A stretch of 64,000 nt of DNA from JBMDXB01 sp048594885 (GCA_048594885.1 JBMDXB010000157.1:1-64000), one strand, 5' to 3'; shown: positions 30,107 to 39,045, counted from the first letter of the stretch. Notes: generated from the letters alone by a model not told the origin. Program-made: numbers and translations.

Positions 30107-32326
30107 CTACACGGACTGAATGGCACGAAGTACGTCGAGCATTCCTGCGCCCTGAAAGTACTTCTCGCGACCCAGGTCGGTGGCCGACATCGACAGCACC
30201 TGTTTGATCCGCGCGGGGCGGCCGGCGAGCTCACGATGGCGAGCCATCAGCAGTGCCGCGGCGCCGCTCACGTGCGGCGCCGCCATACTGGTGCCGTCGA
30301 GCCATCGCATCCCGCCATTGGGCGTCGGCCCATCGATCTTCTCGCCAGGGGCCACCAGGTCCGGTTTGAAACGGCCGTCACCGGTTGGTCCACGGCTCGA
30401 AAAGTAGCTGACGCCGTAGGTATGCGGCGCTTCTCTGTGCGTGGCCCCCACGGTAATCACGCTTTCGGAGTTGCCCGGATCGGTGATGCTCACCGTCTGA
30501 TACCCCTCGTAGCGGCCGGTTTCGTCAGACGTCAGATACTGCAGATATCCCTCGTTGCCGGCAGCCGCGACGACGGTGGTGCCGTTGGCCACCACGCGGT
30601 CGCATTCCTCGCAGACCGGCGTACGGCCGCAGGCGTAGTTCGCGACTTCATGAGGGATCGACAGCGACAGGTTGACGCCGTGGATCGTCGGATAGTCCTG
30701 GTGGGAGTTCAGGTAACGCACGAACTGAAGCGCCGCGATGACGGTGAATTCGTCCCCAATCCCTCGTTCGTTGAGGATGCGAAGGTCGTACAGGTTGATG
30801 TCCGGGCAGACGCCCGCGAATCCCTGCTTGGGCGGATCGGGCGGCGGATCATCACCGCGGTCCGGCGCGCCGTTCGACGGCCGCAGCGGTACGGGCGCAT
30901 CGCCGGCACGCCAGTCGCCGCCCAGCAGTCCCGCCACGTGCGTGCCGTGTTCGAGCTTCGGCACGTGGTCGTTGAGCGGGTCTGCGTCGTTCCTGTACGT
31001 CGCGTCGTGCGGCAGTTTGAGGAGCGGCGCGAGCAGCGACCAGTTCAGTTCGTTGCCGGTGAGCAGCGAGCGCCGAATGTGGTCGCGCTGGCCCGCCACC
31101 TGCCGCTTGATGTGCGCGGGTAACTGCTCGAATTCAGCCTCGTCGTCCGTGATGATCCGCCGGATCAGCGTGAAATCGTAGGAGGCGATGACGCGCGTCT
31201 GGTTCTTCCACGTCTTGCCGCCATCGGTACTCACGAACGGGTGAGCGAACAGCCTCTTCCGGTTCTCGGGGTCGCGCTTTCGGAAGCACGGATGCGTGGC
31301 GTCGATCCCGCTGTCGATAATCGCCCACGTCAGATCGGAGCAGTCGAGCGCGAAGAGGCGAATCGCCGCGTCCGCCTTGATGCACTCCACCGATGCCGGC
31401 GAGGCGACCGGGCCGGGACCCTCGGAAGCCTGCGGCGCCGGAGGCTGCGGCGGCGGAGGCGGCGCCGCCTCGCGCTGTACCGGTCTGACGCGGCGCCTCG
31501 CCGCCGACAACTTCACGCGGCGATTCAGGCTCACGGAGTACAGGGTCGGCTCGGCCCGTTCGAGCACCAGCCCGTCGAAGACCTCGGCCGCCGCCCGCAC
31601 GACGGCGAGCCGCTCCGCCAGCGGCCGCTCGCCGAGCGCAGGATCTGAATCGGACGCCGCGCCGCGAGCGCCGCGCGGGCGCCGTCGTGCCACCGCGCCT
31701 CGCTTCGGCTCGGACAACGCCGTGCAGCCCACTATCTGTACGAGCCAGAGGATGGCCGGCGCCTCCGGAGGGTTGCGCCGGTAATTCGCGAGATCGCGCA
31801 ACGACTCGGCGATCTTTCTGTCGTTGGCGCGCAGCCGCGCTCCGAAATCCGTCCCCGCGCGGAATTTCGTGGCATCGTCGCGGCGCGGCCCGCCGCGCGT
31901 CGGGCCACCGGCGCCGGTCGAGACGGCCGATTCGCAGATCCGCTCGTTCCACCATTTCGAGAGCGGGATGATACAGCGGCACAATTCGCGGAAGGTCACG
32001 TGGGCAACCACGGTCGACTGGTTGAACGAAACGCCGGTCCCGAGTGCGGGTTCCGCGGCGATGACGCTCCCGGTGCCCGCGCGTGGCTTGCCGGCTCCGC
32101 TGCGGTACTCCTTCAACCGGCGGCTCACCATGCGGTAGAGCTCGCCGGGCGGCGTGCGGACGTCGCCGATGCTGAACGGCGTGAGCAGCAGATCGCGCGC
32201 CGCGCCGGGATGCATACCGAATTCGAGCCAAACGTCTGGCAGCACCGGTGAATCCTGCGTGAAGCGCCGGCCGCCCGTGGCCGGCCCGTACACCAGCTCG
32301 AAGATCTGTTTCCGTGTCAACGCCAT
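30107..32326 (-). CDS. Subtilase (S8) without signal peptide, with a long N-terminal region and an active-site insertion
   Basis: A protein of 739 residues. The S8 catalytic residues are Asp338 (WAIIDSGIDATHP), His460 (LEHGTHVAGLLG) and Ser680 (LDGTSMAAPHVSGAAALL). The oxyanion Asn is near 591 (AAAGNEG). About 330 residues precede the protease domain; they resemble no domain I know and end in a Pro/Ala-rich linker. Between Asp and His there are about 120 residues, against about 30 in subtilisin, with several charged helical segments. There is no export signal, so it may act in the cytoplasm or be delivered otherwise. The start is the ATG at 32326. It lies between the DUF2235 gene (11 bp) and the MBL gene. 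Confidence 0.88.
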   Translation of the reverse strand: MALTRKQIFELVYGPATGGRRFTQDSPVLPDVWLEFGMHPGAARDLLLTPFSIGDVRTPPGELYRMVSRRLKEYRSGAGKPRAGTGSVIAAEPALGTGVSFNQSTVVAHVTFRELCRCIIPLSKWWNERICESAVSTGAGGPTRGGPRRDDATKFRAGTDFGARLRANDRKIAESLRDLANYRRNPPEAPAILWLVQIVGCTALSEPKRGAVARRRPRGARGAASDSDPALGERPLAERLAVVRAAAEVFDGLVLERAEPTLYSVSLNRRVKLSAARRRVRPVQREAAPPPPPQPPAPQASEGPGPVASPASVECIKADAAIRLFALDCSDLTWAIIDSGIDATHPCFRKRDPENRKRLFAHPFVSTDGGKTWKNQTRVIASYDFTLIRRIITDDEAEFEQLPAHIKRQVAGQRDHIRRSLLTGNELNWSLLAPLLKLPHDATYRNDADPLNDHVPKLEHGTHVAGLLGGDWRAGDAPVPLRPSNGAPDRGDDPPPDPPKQGFAGVCPDINLYDLRILNERGIGDEFTVIAALQFVRYLNSHQDYPTIHGVNLSLSIPHEVANYACGRTPVCEECDRVVANGTTVVAAAGNEGYLQYLTSDETGRYEGYQTVSITDPGNSESVITVGATHREAPHTYGVSYFSSRGPTGDGRFKPDLVAPGEKIDGPTPNGGMRWLDGTSMAAPHVSGAAALLMARHRELAGRPARIKQVLSMSATDLGREKYFQGAGMLDVLRAIQSV

Positions 32327-32337
32327 GTCGTAGGTCC

Positions 32338-33474
32338 TCAGATCGGTTGAGGCTTGGGGAGCCGCTTCACATCGCCAGGGAGCCGGCTGGCGTATCCGCC
32401 GCCGCGTTCGAACGCCGACCAGTGGATCCACGACCCGGCCGGAATCGTACGGCGTGCGCTGCGGTTCATGCGCCGCTCGATCCGCTGTGTCGTCCAGTCG
32501 AAGTTTCGCTTCGGCACGTATTCAGCGAGCAGCCAGGCGCCCTTCAACGATTCGTGCATCGGACCGTCAGGGTCAGGGGGCACGTACCGGCCGCCCGCCC
32601 TTCCGAGCACCGCGCCACGTTTGGCGGGGTCGATGAGCAGGCCAACCGCGGGTGCGGTCGCCTCGTCGAGCATCCACTCGAGCGCCAGCTTCGACAGTCC
32701 GCTCTCGGCTTCGGCATACCCGCCCCCGACGTCGCAATGCACGCCGGGGAACCACACCTGCAGCTCGTCGATCGGTCCGTGCGGCGCCGAGGGATCATTG
32801 CCCTTCCGCCACAGGTTCGTGCGGAAGAAGGCGCGCCGCTCGTCGATGGCGATGGCGTGACGGCCGAACTGGATATCCGGGTTGTCGGCCGTATACGGAA
32901 GGTGGACGGGATTCTCGACCCAGCCGACCGAGCTGACCGTGTCCCAGACGCCGACGAACCACGGCTTGCACTCGCGAGCCATCGTCGCCTTGAAGTCGGC
33001 CGCGAGCGCGAAGTAGCGTGCGACCGCGTCAGCGTCCCGACCGCCGCTCTCTCGAGCCTTCGTGATCGCCATCATCATGCGAATCGCGTACGGGACGAGC
33101 GCTTCGTTGCCCGAGCGCAGCAGGCCGTACATGCGCAGCAGCGAGGCGACGGCGCGGGCGGTGTAGGCGCCGCGGCTGAAGCCGAAGAGAAACACCTTGT
33201 CGCCGGGCTCGTAGGTCTGCATCAGGAACACGTACGCATCGCGGATGTCGTTTTCCAGATACGCGCCCGTCGCGAGTCCGAGCAGGCGCGTCATACGGCG
33301 CCGGAGCGGTGTCAGCGCGCCTGGTGGCTCCATCGTGCCGACGCCGGGATGGTAGTACGTGCGTTGCGATGGCTGGTCGTGGACGAGCGTCGAATACAGC
33401 TTCACGACGTTGGTGTTGTCGTGGGCGAATTCGTTGGCGGTTCCGTCGCAGCACAGAACGATGTTCTTCGACAT
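32338..33474 (-). CDS. DUF2235 alpha/beta-hydrolase (Tle-like lipase fold)
   Basis: A protein of 378 residues matching DUF2235: KNIVLCCDGTANEF at the start, then VFLFGFSRGAYTARAVASLL with the nucleophile Ser near residue 100. GVWDTVSSVG gives the acid, and FPGVHCDVGGGYAE gives the His. In type VI secretion this fold includes phospholipase effectors, but many free-standing copies are of unknown role. No VgrG, Hcp or PAAR gene is near. The ATG at 33474 starts the family sequence; the frame extends to 33558 without support. It is 11 bp before the subtilase gene and 61 bp after the small gene, in one unit. Confidence 0.87.
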   Translation of the reverse strand: MSKNIVLCCDGTANEFAHDNTNVVKLYSTLVHDQPSQRTYYHPGVGTMEPPGALTPLRRRMTRLLGLATGAYLENDIRDAYVFLMQTYEPGDKVFLFGFSRGAYTARAVASLLRMYGLLRSGNEALVPYAIRMMMAITKARESGGRDADAVARYFALAADFKATMARECKPWFVGVWDTVSSVGWVENPVHLPYTADNPDIQFGRHAIAIDERRAFFRTNLWRKGNDPSAPHGPIDELQVWFPGVHCDVGGGYAEAESGLSKLALEWMLDEATAPAVGLLIDPAKRGAVLGRAGGRYVPPDPDGPMHESLKGAWLLAEYVPKRNFDWTTQRIERRMNRSARRTIPAGSWIHWSAFERGGGYASRLPGDVKRLPKPQPI

Positions 33475-33535
33475 CACGAGCTCCGCGGAGGGCGTGCGTG
33501 TGCTGGACGCATGGTAATCGATCGACGGCCCGGAC

Positions 33536-33802
33536 CTAAGCGTCGAGGTCAGGGGCACCGCTTCGGCATTCAGCCCGGAACATCGTCAATTCCCATGTGT
33601 TGGACCGGTCATCGTGCCGCACGAGGTATGTGTCGCCGTCCTCACCTCGCAGCTTGAAGTAGCGGTGGTCGGGCGCCAGCCACGCGTCGAGCACCTCGGC
33701 GACCGCGATCCGGCGGCCGCCGAGGATCAGCGTGCGCGGTGTCTGCTCGGCGCGGTGGCCGGCGTAGCACTCGACCGCAACGGTGAGGAACTGTTCCGGC
33801 AT
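33536..33802 (-). CDS. Small uncharacterised protein, first gene of the hydrolase/subtilase unit
   Basis: A protein of 88 residues with no signal peptide. The sequence includes VECYAGHRAEQTPRTLILGGRRIAVAEVLDAW and then RYFKLRGEDGDTYLVRHDDRSNTWELT. This pattern recalls small DUF6504-like proteins made of a compact beta-sheet; I give that only as a resemblance. It begins with an ATG and is transcribed ahead of the DUF2235 gene with a 61-bp gap. It could be an accessory or immunity-like partner of the hydrolase, but nothing in the sequence proves this. Confidence 0.65.
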   Translation of the reverse strand: MPEQFLTVAVECYAGHRAEQTPRTLILGGRRIAVAEVLDAWLAPDHRYFKLRGEDGDTYLVRHDDRSNTWELTMFRAECRSGAPDLDA

Positions 33803-33851
33803 CGACCCATGATAGGGCCATGGTGCCCCGTCAGTGAGAAGGACGTATTGC

Positions 33852-33944
33852 TCACAGCGCCGCGAGAATCATGACCTGAAAGGAGACCGTCGCAATTCCT
33901 ACGAATGCTGGGATTTGTGGCGTCGGAGCGGTGAGTCCGATCAC
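33852..33944 (-). CDS. Possible hydrophobic 30-residue peptide downstream of the radical SAM gene
   Basis: In the 180-bp gap after the radical SAM gene, a GTG at 33944 opens a frame encoding a very hydrophobic peptide with IGLTAPTPQIPAFVG and then ATVSFQVMILAAL. The frame is in fact open upstream into the end of the radical SAM gene, and no good Shine-Dalgarno sequence is seen. It is listed because the neighbouring enzyme is of a type that modifies peptides and because local GC content drops here. It may be chance. Confidence 0.2.
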   Translation of the reverse strand: MIGLTAPTPQIPAFVGIATVSFQVMILAAL

Positions 33945-33982
33945 GAACTTCCACGCCTTTTGCTGAACGCTTACATTACAGT

Positions 33983-35047
33983 TTAGCCGACGGTCGCCGA
34001 CTCCGGACGCTGACCGTGATCAGCCCCACGATGCAGAATTCTGTAAAAGCAAAGCGGATCGTTGTGAAATGAACCGGTATTCCCGCACGACATCGCCGAA
34101 CAGCCTCCCATGCATTGATCCGCCTTGTCGCACCCGCGACAGAAACTGCCGAGATCGTGGGCAGAAAAACGCCGCGTGTAAGAAAACGCGCCCGGATCGA
34201 ACCAGATGTCCCACAGATCTCGCTGCCGAAGGTCTCCCTCGATGAGATGATCGGGCAACGACAGACAGCCCTTGATCTTGCCGTTGCTGGTGATTCCGCA
34301 TGCGGCGCGGCCGGCGGGACATCCCTGCCAAGAAACCGTTCGGGTGTCCAGGTCCGTGTAGTAGCCATACGGGTCGGAAGGACTCAAGTCGAGTCCGCGG
34401 GCTGCGGCTGCTTCCGATCTCTCGCGAACGAAGCGCCCCAGTTCCAGGAATTCGGCCGCGCTCAACTGCAGGCCGGCAGCCGTCCGAGCGCGGCCGAGAG
34501 AGAACATCGGCTGAATCTGCCAGAACTTCACGCCCCTCCCACACAATAGATCGAACATAGCGGGAAGCTCAGGCAGATTTCGCGTCTGTACCGTGGTAAT
34601 GACCGTCACCGTGAAGTCAGCGGCAACGGCTGCATCGATGGCGCCCAGCACCTTTCCGAAAGACCCGGGCTTGCGGCGGATGTAATCGTGTGTGGCTTCG
34701 ACGCCGTCGAGACTGGTGCCGATCGCCGTGAGTCCTACGTCCTGCATCTCCGCGAGCGTCTCACGGCTGACCAGGAGGCCGTTCGTGATCATCTGGGTCC
34801 GAATACCGAGGTGATGCAGGTGCGCGGCGATGTCTGGCCAGTGCGGGTGGAGCAGTGGCTCTCCACCCGTGAAATCCACCTCTTGGACCAGCAGCGCCGG
34901 CAACTGATCGCAGATCCCAATCGCCTCGTCCCGCGTCAGTTCATCGTCTCGCGCCCTCGCGGCCGCCGATGCGCAGTGGCGGCACTTCAGATTGCACCGC
35001 AGGGTGAGCTCCCAACCGATGACGAGGGGGAATCCGTCGAACGTCAT
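33983..35047 (-). CDS. Radical SAM/SPASM-type enzyme
   Basis: A protein of 354 residues. The radical SAM cluster motif is C18-N-L-K-C22-R-H-C25 close to the N-terminus, followed by the FTGGEPLLHP motif for SAM binding. The C-terminal part has Cys-rich segments (GCPAGRAACGI, GCL, FCRGCDKADQCMGGCSAMSCGN) typical of a SPASM domain with auxiliary Fe-S clusters. SPASM enzymes commonly modify ribosomal peptides or activate sulfatases; the substrate here is not evident. The ATG at 35047 has an AGAGG site, while the ATG at 35077 has none. A 104-residue protein gene lies 75 bp upstream on the same strand and may be its partner. Confidence 0.88.
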   Translation of the reverse strand: MTFDGFPLVIGWELTLRCNLKCRHCASAAARARDDELTRDEAIGICDQLPALLVQEVDFTGGEPLLHPHWPDIAAHLHHLGIRTQMITNGLLVSRETLAEMQDVGLTAIGTSLDGVEATHDYIRRKPGSFGKVLGAIDAAVAADFTVTVITTVQTRNLPELPAMFDLLCGRGVKFWQIQPMFSLGRARTAAGLQLSAAEFLELGRFVRERSEAAAARGLDLSPSDPYGYYTDLDTRTVSWQGCPAGRAACGITSNGKIKGCLSLPDHLIEGDLRQRDLWDIWFDPGAFSYTRRFSAHDLGSFCRGCDKADQCMGGCSAMSCGNTGSFHNDPLCFYRILHRGADHGQRPESATVG

Positions 35048-35122
35048 TTGCAGGCCTCTCGTCCGCCTGGACGCCATGGAGAAGGCGGAGCCGCTCCTTG
35101 CTGGACGATCGAGCTGTCTTGA

Positions 35123-35437
35123 CTAGCCCCTGCCTCGCTTCATGAAGGTACGCAGGGCGATGTAGTCACCCGCCCGCAGCACCGGCTGCCGGCCCGCCGC
35201 AAGATCGTCCGCGAAATTGAGGATAGGTCCGGCGATTTCGGCCGGCGGCGTTCCACCCTCGCCCAGCGCCTTCAATTGCTCGGCGACGAAGTTGTTGAAC
35301 TTCTCGTCGGGTCCGGCGGCGAGGATCTCCGAGAACCGCTCTCGGCCGAACGGCGAAGGGTCGAGGTAAGCGACCTGCCACCAGCGCTCTCGGATCCAAT
35401 TTGGCAAACTCACGTAAAACGAAATTCTGTCGTGCAT
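35123..35437 (-). CDS. Small unknown protein preceding the radical SAM gene
   Basis: A protein of 104 residues with no signal peptide. It has a tryptophan- and tyrosine-rich start (FYVSLPNWIRERWWQVAYLDP), a mostly helical middle and a basic end (TFMKRGRG). It has no Cys. The ATG at 35437 is chosen because a strong GGAGGT lies just upstream; a GTG six bases earlier overlaps that site. The gene is 75 bp ahead of the radical SAM gene and shares its strand, so co-transcription is likely. It could be a peptide substrate, a recognition protein or unrelated. I do not recognise a family, and its length and composition are atypical for a leader peptide. Confidence 0.55.
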   Translation of the reverse strand: MHDRISFYVSLPNWIRERWWQVAYLDPSPFGRERFSEILAAGPDEKFNNFVAEQLKALGEGGTPPAEIAGPILNFADDLAAGRQPVLRAGDYIALRTFMKRGRG

Positions 35438-35953
35438 AGGCACCTCCGCGTCGAGGGGAACGTCAGTGCGAGGAACAATGAGCTACTCCGTATCAGGAGC
35501 CCTTATCTGCCACGCGGCGACGGCGACACGTGCCGCAGCGCGAATGCTCGAGTTTTGCGGGATTTCGTCGCGGCGCCCCGCGCGCGCGCGGGAGTGCAAC
35601 GCCTTCGCCACACCGCGCGCGTGCCGTTTGACCCGAACATGACGCGATCGACGAGCTCAGCGCCGATTTACCGCTACCGCTAGCGCTTTTCCGGTGGGAG
35701 AGATGACGTCAACGCACTCGGGAGAGCGTTCGGCCGCCCAAGATATGAACGGTCGCATCTCTGAGTCGGATCCGCACACAGCCGCGAAGGGTCGTACTAC
35801 CGAGCGCTGTACGTGGTGCGCAATCTGGACAAGCTGCGGCACCTCGGCGGCGCTCCCGCCAGCCGCGGTGCAGCGCGATAGTCCCGCGATTACCATGGAC
35901 GGTGAGCTCGCTGCGGCCGATATGCGGATCGAGCCCTGCGAGGGAGACCGTCA
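35438..35953. other. 516-bp stretch without a supported gene
   Basis: Short frames exist on both strands here, but none has a credible start with a ribosome site or a recognisable sequence. The region contains a CG-alternating run near 35578-35592 and a small duplicated ACCGCT motif near 35675. It separates the minus-strand radical SAM unit from plus-strand genes and must include promoters for both. Nothing else is apparent. Confidence 0.6.
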
Positions 35954-36157
35954 ATGGCAGAGGTTATCGTGGATCGTCGGACAGCAGACCGCCGCCCCGC
36001 CAGTGCCCCGCCGTGCCCTACCTGCCGATCGCAGGCGTCGGTGCTCGCGGGCGAAGCCGACGGCGGGTGGTGGTTCGTCTGCCTCGCGTGCGATCACATG
36101 TGGGATCAGCGGCAGATCGTACGCGCGACTCAGTCAGACTGCGTCCAAGCCCGGTGA
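35954..36157 (+). CDS. Small zinc-ribbon-like protein
   Basis: A protein of 67 residues with two CxxC pairs, CPTC near residue 21 and CLAC near residue 43, separated by a short segment with Gly and two Trp (DGGWWFV). This pattern fits a single zinc ribbon or rubredoxin-like knuckle. An AGGGAGA site lies about 7 nt before the ATG. It may bind a nucleic acid or a protein. The two CxxC pairs make it more convincing than the overlapping frames on either strand. The kinase gene follows 87 bp downstream on the same strand, but a functional link is not implied by the sequence. Confidence 0.6.
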   Translation: MAEVIVDRRTADRRPASAPPCPTCRSQASVLAGEADGGWWFVCLACDHMWDQRQIVRATQSDCVQAR

Positions 36158-36244
36158 CGGGTTTGACCCACCGCGCGCGGGGAGCGTAAGCTAGCCCAAA
36201 GCGCCCCAGAAGGCGGGCACTCCGTCCGGATAGCGGTCCGGAAG

Positions 36245-38440
36245 GTGCCTGTGATCGGACAGCACGTCTCGCACTATCGCATCGTCGAGAAGATCGGCGA
36301 AGGCGGTATGGGTGTCATCTACCGGGCGCACGATACCCGCCTGCGGCGTTCCGTGGTGCTCAAGGTCCTGCGCCGCGATCGCTCCGTCGATCGCGAGCAC
36401 CGGCGCCGGCTGCTGGCCGAAGCGCGCGCCGCCTCCTCTCTCGATCATCCGAACATCGTCACCATCCACGACGTCCTCACGTGGCGCGGCAGCGACGTCA
36501 TCGTGATGGAGTACGTCCAGGGACAGACGCTGCGGCAACTGCTGGCGGCGGGCCCGCTGCCCATCACCGATGCCCTGGCGTACTCGGTGCAGGTCTGCGA
36601 CGCGGTCGCGGCCGCGCATGCGGCCGGCGTCGTCCACCGGGATCTGAAGCCCGGCAACATCATGGTCGGCGCCAACGGCGTCGTGAAGGTGCTCGACTTC
36701 GGAATCGCGAAGCGGACGCAGTGGAGCGAATCGTGCGACACCGTGACGGCGCCGTCGACGCGAGCCGGCCTGTTCGTCGGCACGCCGGAGTACGCGTCGC
36801 CCGAGCAGCTCGCGGGTCTGCCGACCGACACACGCTCGGATGTTTTTTCGTTCGGCGTGCTGTTTTACGAAATGCTCGCCGGCCGGCGGCCGTTCGGCTT
36901 CCCACCGATGTCAGGATCGCAAGTTTCGGATGGTGCGCCGTCCGTGCGGACGATCAATCCAGAGCTTCCGGAATGCGTCGACGGCATCGTGACCCACGCG
37001 CTCGCGCGCGATCCTGCACAACGCACGACCTCGATGGCGGAGCTCGCGCGGGACATCAGGCTGGCCCAGCAGGTGCTGCGGCGCGCGGCACACGCCGACG
37101 CGCGCGGCATCGCAGGATCGAGACACGGGCGCTGGCCGCGGTCGATCGTCTGGAAGGCCGGGGTGGCAGCGATCGCCGTGCTGGCCGCTCTTGGCGCCGC
37201 CCTCTACATGTGGATGGATCGTGCCGGACGGCTGGAACGCGCAGCGGCTCCGACCGGCGGCTCGCTCGCCCAGGCCTCCGACGAGGCGTTCGCCATGCTT
37301 CGCCGGTACGACCGCGCGGGAAACATCGACGGCGCCATCGATCGCTTCCAGCGTGTGCTGGCGGCAGATGCGGGCTCGGCGCCGGCCTACGCGGGTCTCA
37401 GCGTGGCCTACTGGCGGAAGTACCGGGACGGGCGTGACGCGGCCTGGATTCAGCCGGCCCTGTCGAACGCGCGAGAGGCCGTCGCGCGCAGCCCGATGCT
37501 CGCGGCGGCGCACGTCGCGCTCGGTTTCGCCAGCCTCGAGGGAGGAGACAGGACGCTGGCGCGGACGTCCTTCGACCAGGCGATGACGCTCGACCCGCGG
37601 AACGCCGACGCCCACTTCGGCCTCGGCGAGCTGTTGAGAGGCAACGGCGAGCTGCGCGCCGCGGAGGTGGAATACGAAAAGGGGCTGGCACTTCGACCGG
37701 ACGACTGGGAGCTGCAAATGCTCGTCGGCGTCGTGCAGTTCCTGGAACACCGGTACAACGAGGCCGAGGCGGCGCTCCAGCGCGCCATCCGGATGTCGCC
37801 GGACAACCCGCTGCCCTATCGCAGCCTCGGGGCCATGTACCTGGCGCAGGGCGTGAAACTCGACGACGCGGCGACGCTCTTCCAGAAGTCGATCGCGATC
37901 AGGCCGGAGGCAGGAGCGTACGACAACCTCGGAACGCTGCTGCTGCGGAAGGGAATCGCGAACCAGGCGGTCGTCGCATTCGAGAAGGCCGTCGAACTGC
38001 GTGCGAACGTGTACCTGTATTGGGCGAACCTCGGGGAAGCCTGCCGGCGGACCGGCGACCGCGAGAAGAGCCACACGGCGCTCGATCGGGCGATTCAGCT
38101 CCTGGCGACGCGGATCGAACGCAGTCCCGGCGATCCGACGCTGCGCAGCCGGATGGCGCTGTACCGTGCGTGGCGCGGTGATGCTGCCGGTGCGCAACGC
38201 GAGCTGGCCCTGATTCCGGATCTGCTGAAGCGCGACGCGTCCGTCCTGGGCCGCACGATCCTCGTTCACGAACTCACCGGCCGCCGGACCGAGGCGCTGG
38301 CGGTGCTCGAGCGCATGATCGGACACGAATATTCCCTCATCGACATACAACGTGATCCGGACTTACACGGGCTGCGGAGCGACGTCCGCTATCACCGGCT
38401 GATGGCGCGGGTGGAGGCAGCCACCGCACGGCAGCCGTGA
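36245..38440 (+). CDS. Membrane Ser/Thr protein kinase with TPR repeats
   Basis: A protein of 731 residues. The Hanks kinase core is complete: glycine loop KIGEGGMGVIYRAHD, Lys40 (VVLK), HRDLKPGN at 131-138, DFG at 151-153 and GTPEYASPEQ. A single membrane helix lies at about 303-323. The rest is a run of TPR units (AYAGLSVAYWRKYRDG, AHVALGFASLEGG, AHFGLGELLRGNGE, AYDNLGTLLLRKG, YWANLGEACRRTGD). Such kinases transmit an outside signal sensed through the TPR part. The start is a GTG at 36245, or another GTG at 36251, both after a CCGGAAG stretch. Unlike the kinase at 22982 it has no sigma neighbour. Confidence 0.92.
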   Translation: MPVIGQHVSHYRIVEKIGEGGMGVIYRAHDTRLRRSVVLKVLRRDRSVDREHRRRLLAEARAASSLDHPNIVTIHDVLTWRGSDVIVMEYVQGQTLRQLLAAGPLPITDALAYSVQVCDAVAAAHAAGVVHRDLKPGNIMVGANGVVKVLDFGIAKRTQWSESCDTVTAPSTRAGLFVGTPEYASPEQLAGLPTDTRSDVFSFGVLFYEMLAGRRPFGFPPMSGSQVSDGAPSVRTINPELPECVDGIVTHALARDPAQRTTSMAELARDIRLAQQVLRRAAHADARGIAGSRHGRWPRSIVWKAGVAAIAVLAALGAALYMWMDRAGRLERAAAPTGGSLAQASDEAFAMLRRYDRAGNIDGAIDRFQRVLAADAGSAPAYAGLSVAYWRKYRDGRDAAWIQPALSNAREAVARSPMLAAAHVALGFASLEGGDRTLARTSFDQAMTLDPRNADAHFGLGELLRGNGELRAAEVEYEKGLALRPDDWELQMLVGVVQFLEHRYNEAEAALQRAIRMSPDNPLPYRSLGAMYLAQGVKLDDAATLFQKSIAIRPEAGAYDNLGTLLLRKGIANQAVVAFEKAVELRANVYLYWANLGEACRRTGDREKSHTALDRAIQLLATRIERSPGDPTLRSRMALYRAWRGDAAGAQRELALIPDLLKRDASVLGRTILVHELTGRRTEALAVLERMIGHEYSLIDIQRDPDLHGLRSDVRYHRLMARVEAATARQP

Positions 38441-38477
38441 GCCGGAGGCAAAGACACTCGAAGATCGGAGGTGCGTG

Positions 38478-38999
38478 ATGGCGAAGCCAGGGCCAATCAA
38501 CTTCTACAAGATCGTGCTGCGGCTGCCCGAAGAACAGTCCAAGCCGCGCAACGGCATCTGCCGCCTGGACTACGAGTACTGGGAGCAGCAGGCGGATGCG
38601 TCGACCGGCCCCAAGGACACCGGCTGGAAGTGGATGGGCATTCACGAGCAGCCCCTGTATTTGAAACGGCCGGGACAACTGATGTTCAGCTTCCGCGACG
38701 ACACGGGCCGCATCGGGAATGTCGACAAAATCTTCGTTGACTTCACGCCGCTGCCGCACGGGATCGCGAGCCCCTTGTCAGCGGAGATGGAGGCAAAGGG
38801 AGAATCCGGAACGCACTACAAGGTCGGCAACGGCCTGAAGAAGGGAGTCGAAGTTCCGGTCGGCGCGCTCGCGGACCTCGTCGATCACAGGCGATTCTAC
38901 GGTCTCCGAGTGGAGATGGAGGCCAGGGACGTGGACGACCACCCGTTGAAGCTGGTACGCGACGATCCAGAGGTGGTTGTCGAGCCGCAGCCGGGCTAG
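38478..38999 (+). CDS. Unknown soluble protein downstream of the TPR kinase
   Basis: A protein of 173 residues with no signal peptide and no recognised family. The sequence is beta-rich: INFYKIVLRLPEEQ, FSFRDDTGRIGNVDKIFVDFTPLPHG, then KKGVEVPVGALADLVDH and FYGLRVEMEARDV. The ATG at 38478 has a clear GGAGG site and lies 37 bp after the kinase stop, so it is probably co-transcribed. A 10-bp hairpin follows the stop. It could be a kinase target or simply an adjacent gene. Confidence 0.7.
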   Translation: MAKPGPINFYKIVLRLPEEQSKPRNGICRLDYEYWEQQADASTGPKDTGWKWMGIHEQPLYLKRPGQLMFSFRDDTGRIGNVDKIFVDFTPLPHGIASPLSAEMEAKGESGTHYKVGNGLKKGVEVPVGALADLVDHRRFYGLRVEMEARDVDDHPLKLVRDDPEVVVEPQPG

Positions 39000-39019
39000 C
39001 GAGGCTGTGATCGCCAACT

Positions 39020-39045
39020 GGGGGCAGTGGGCAATCACTGCTCCC
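39020..39045 (+). terminator. Stem-loop terminator after the kinase operon
   Basis: Arms 39020-39029 (GGGGGCAGTG) and 39036-39045 (CACTGCTCCC) form a 10-bp stem with one G-U pair and a 6-nt loop, 20 bp after the stop of the unknown protein. No T-run follows. Confidence 0.6.

Noticed and set aside
35657..36194. Overlapping short frames on both strands around 35.7-36.2 kb
   Set aside because: Only the 67-residue CxxC protein (35954-36157) has a ribosome site and a recognisable motif; the others lack both.
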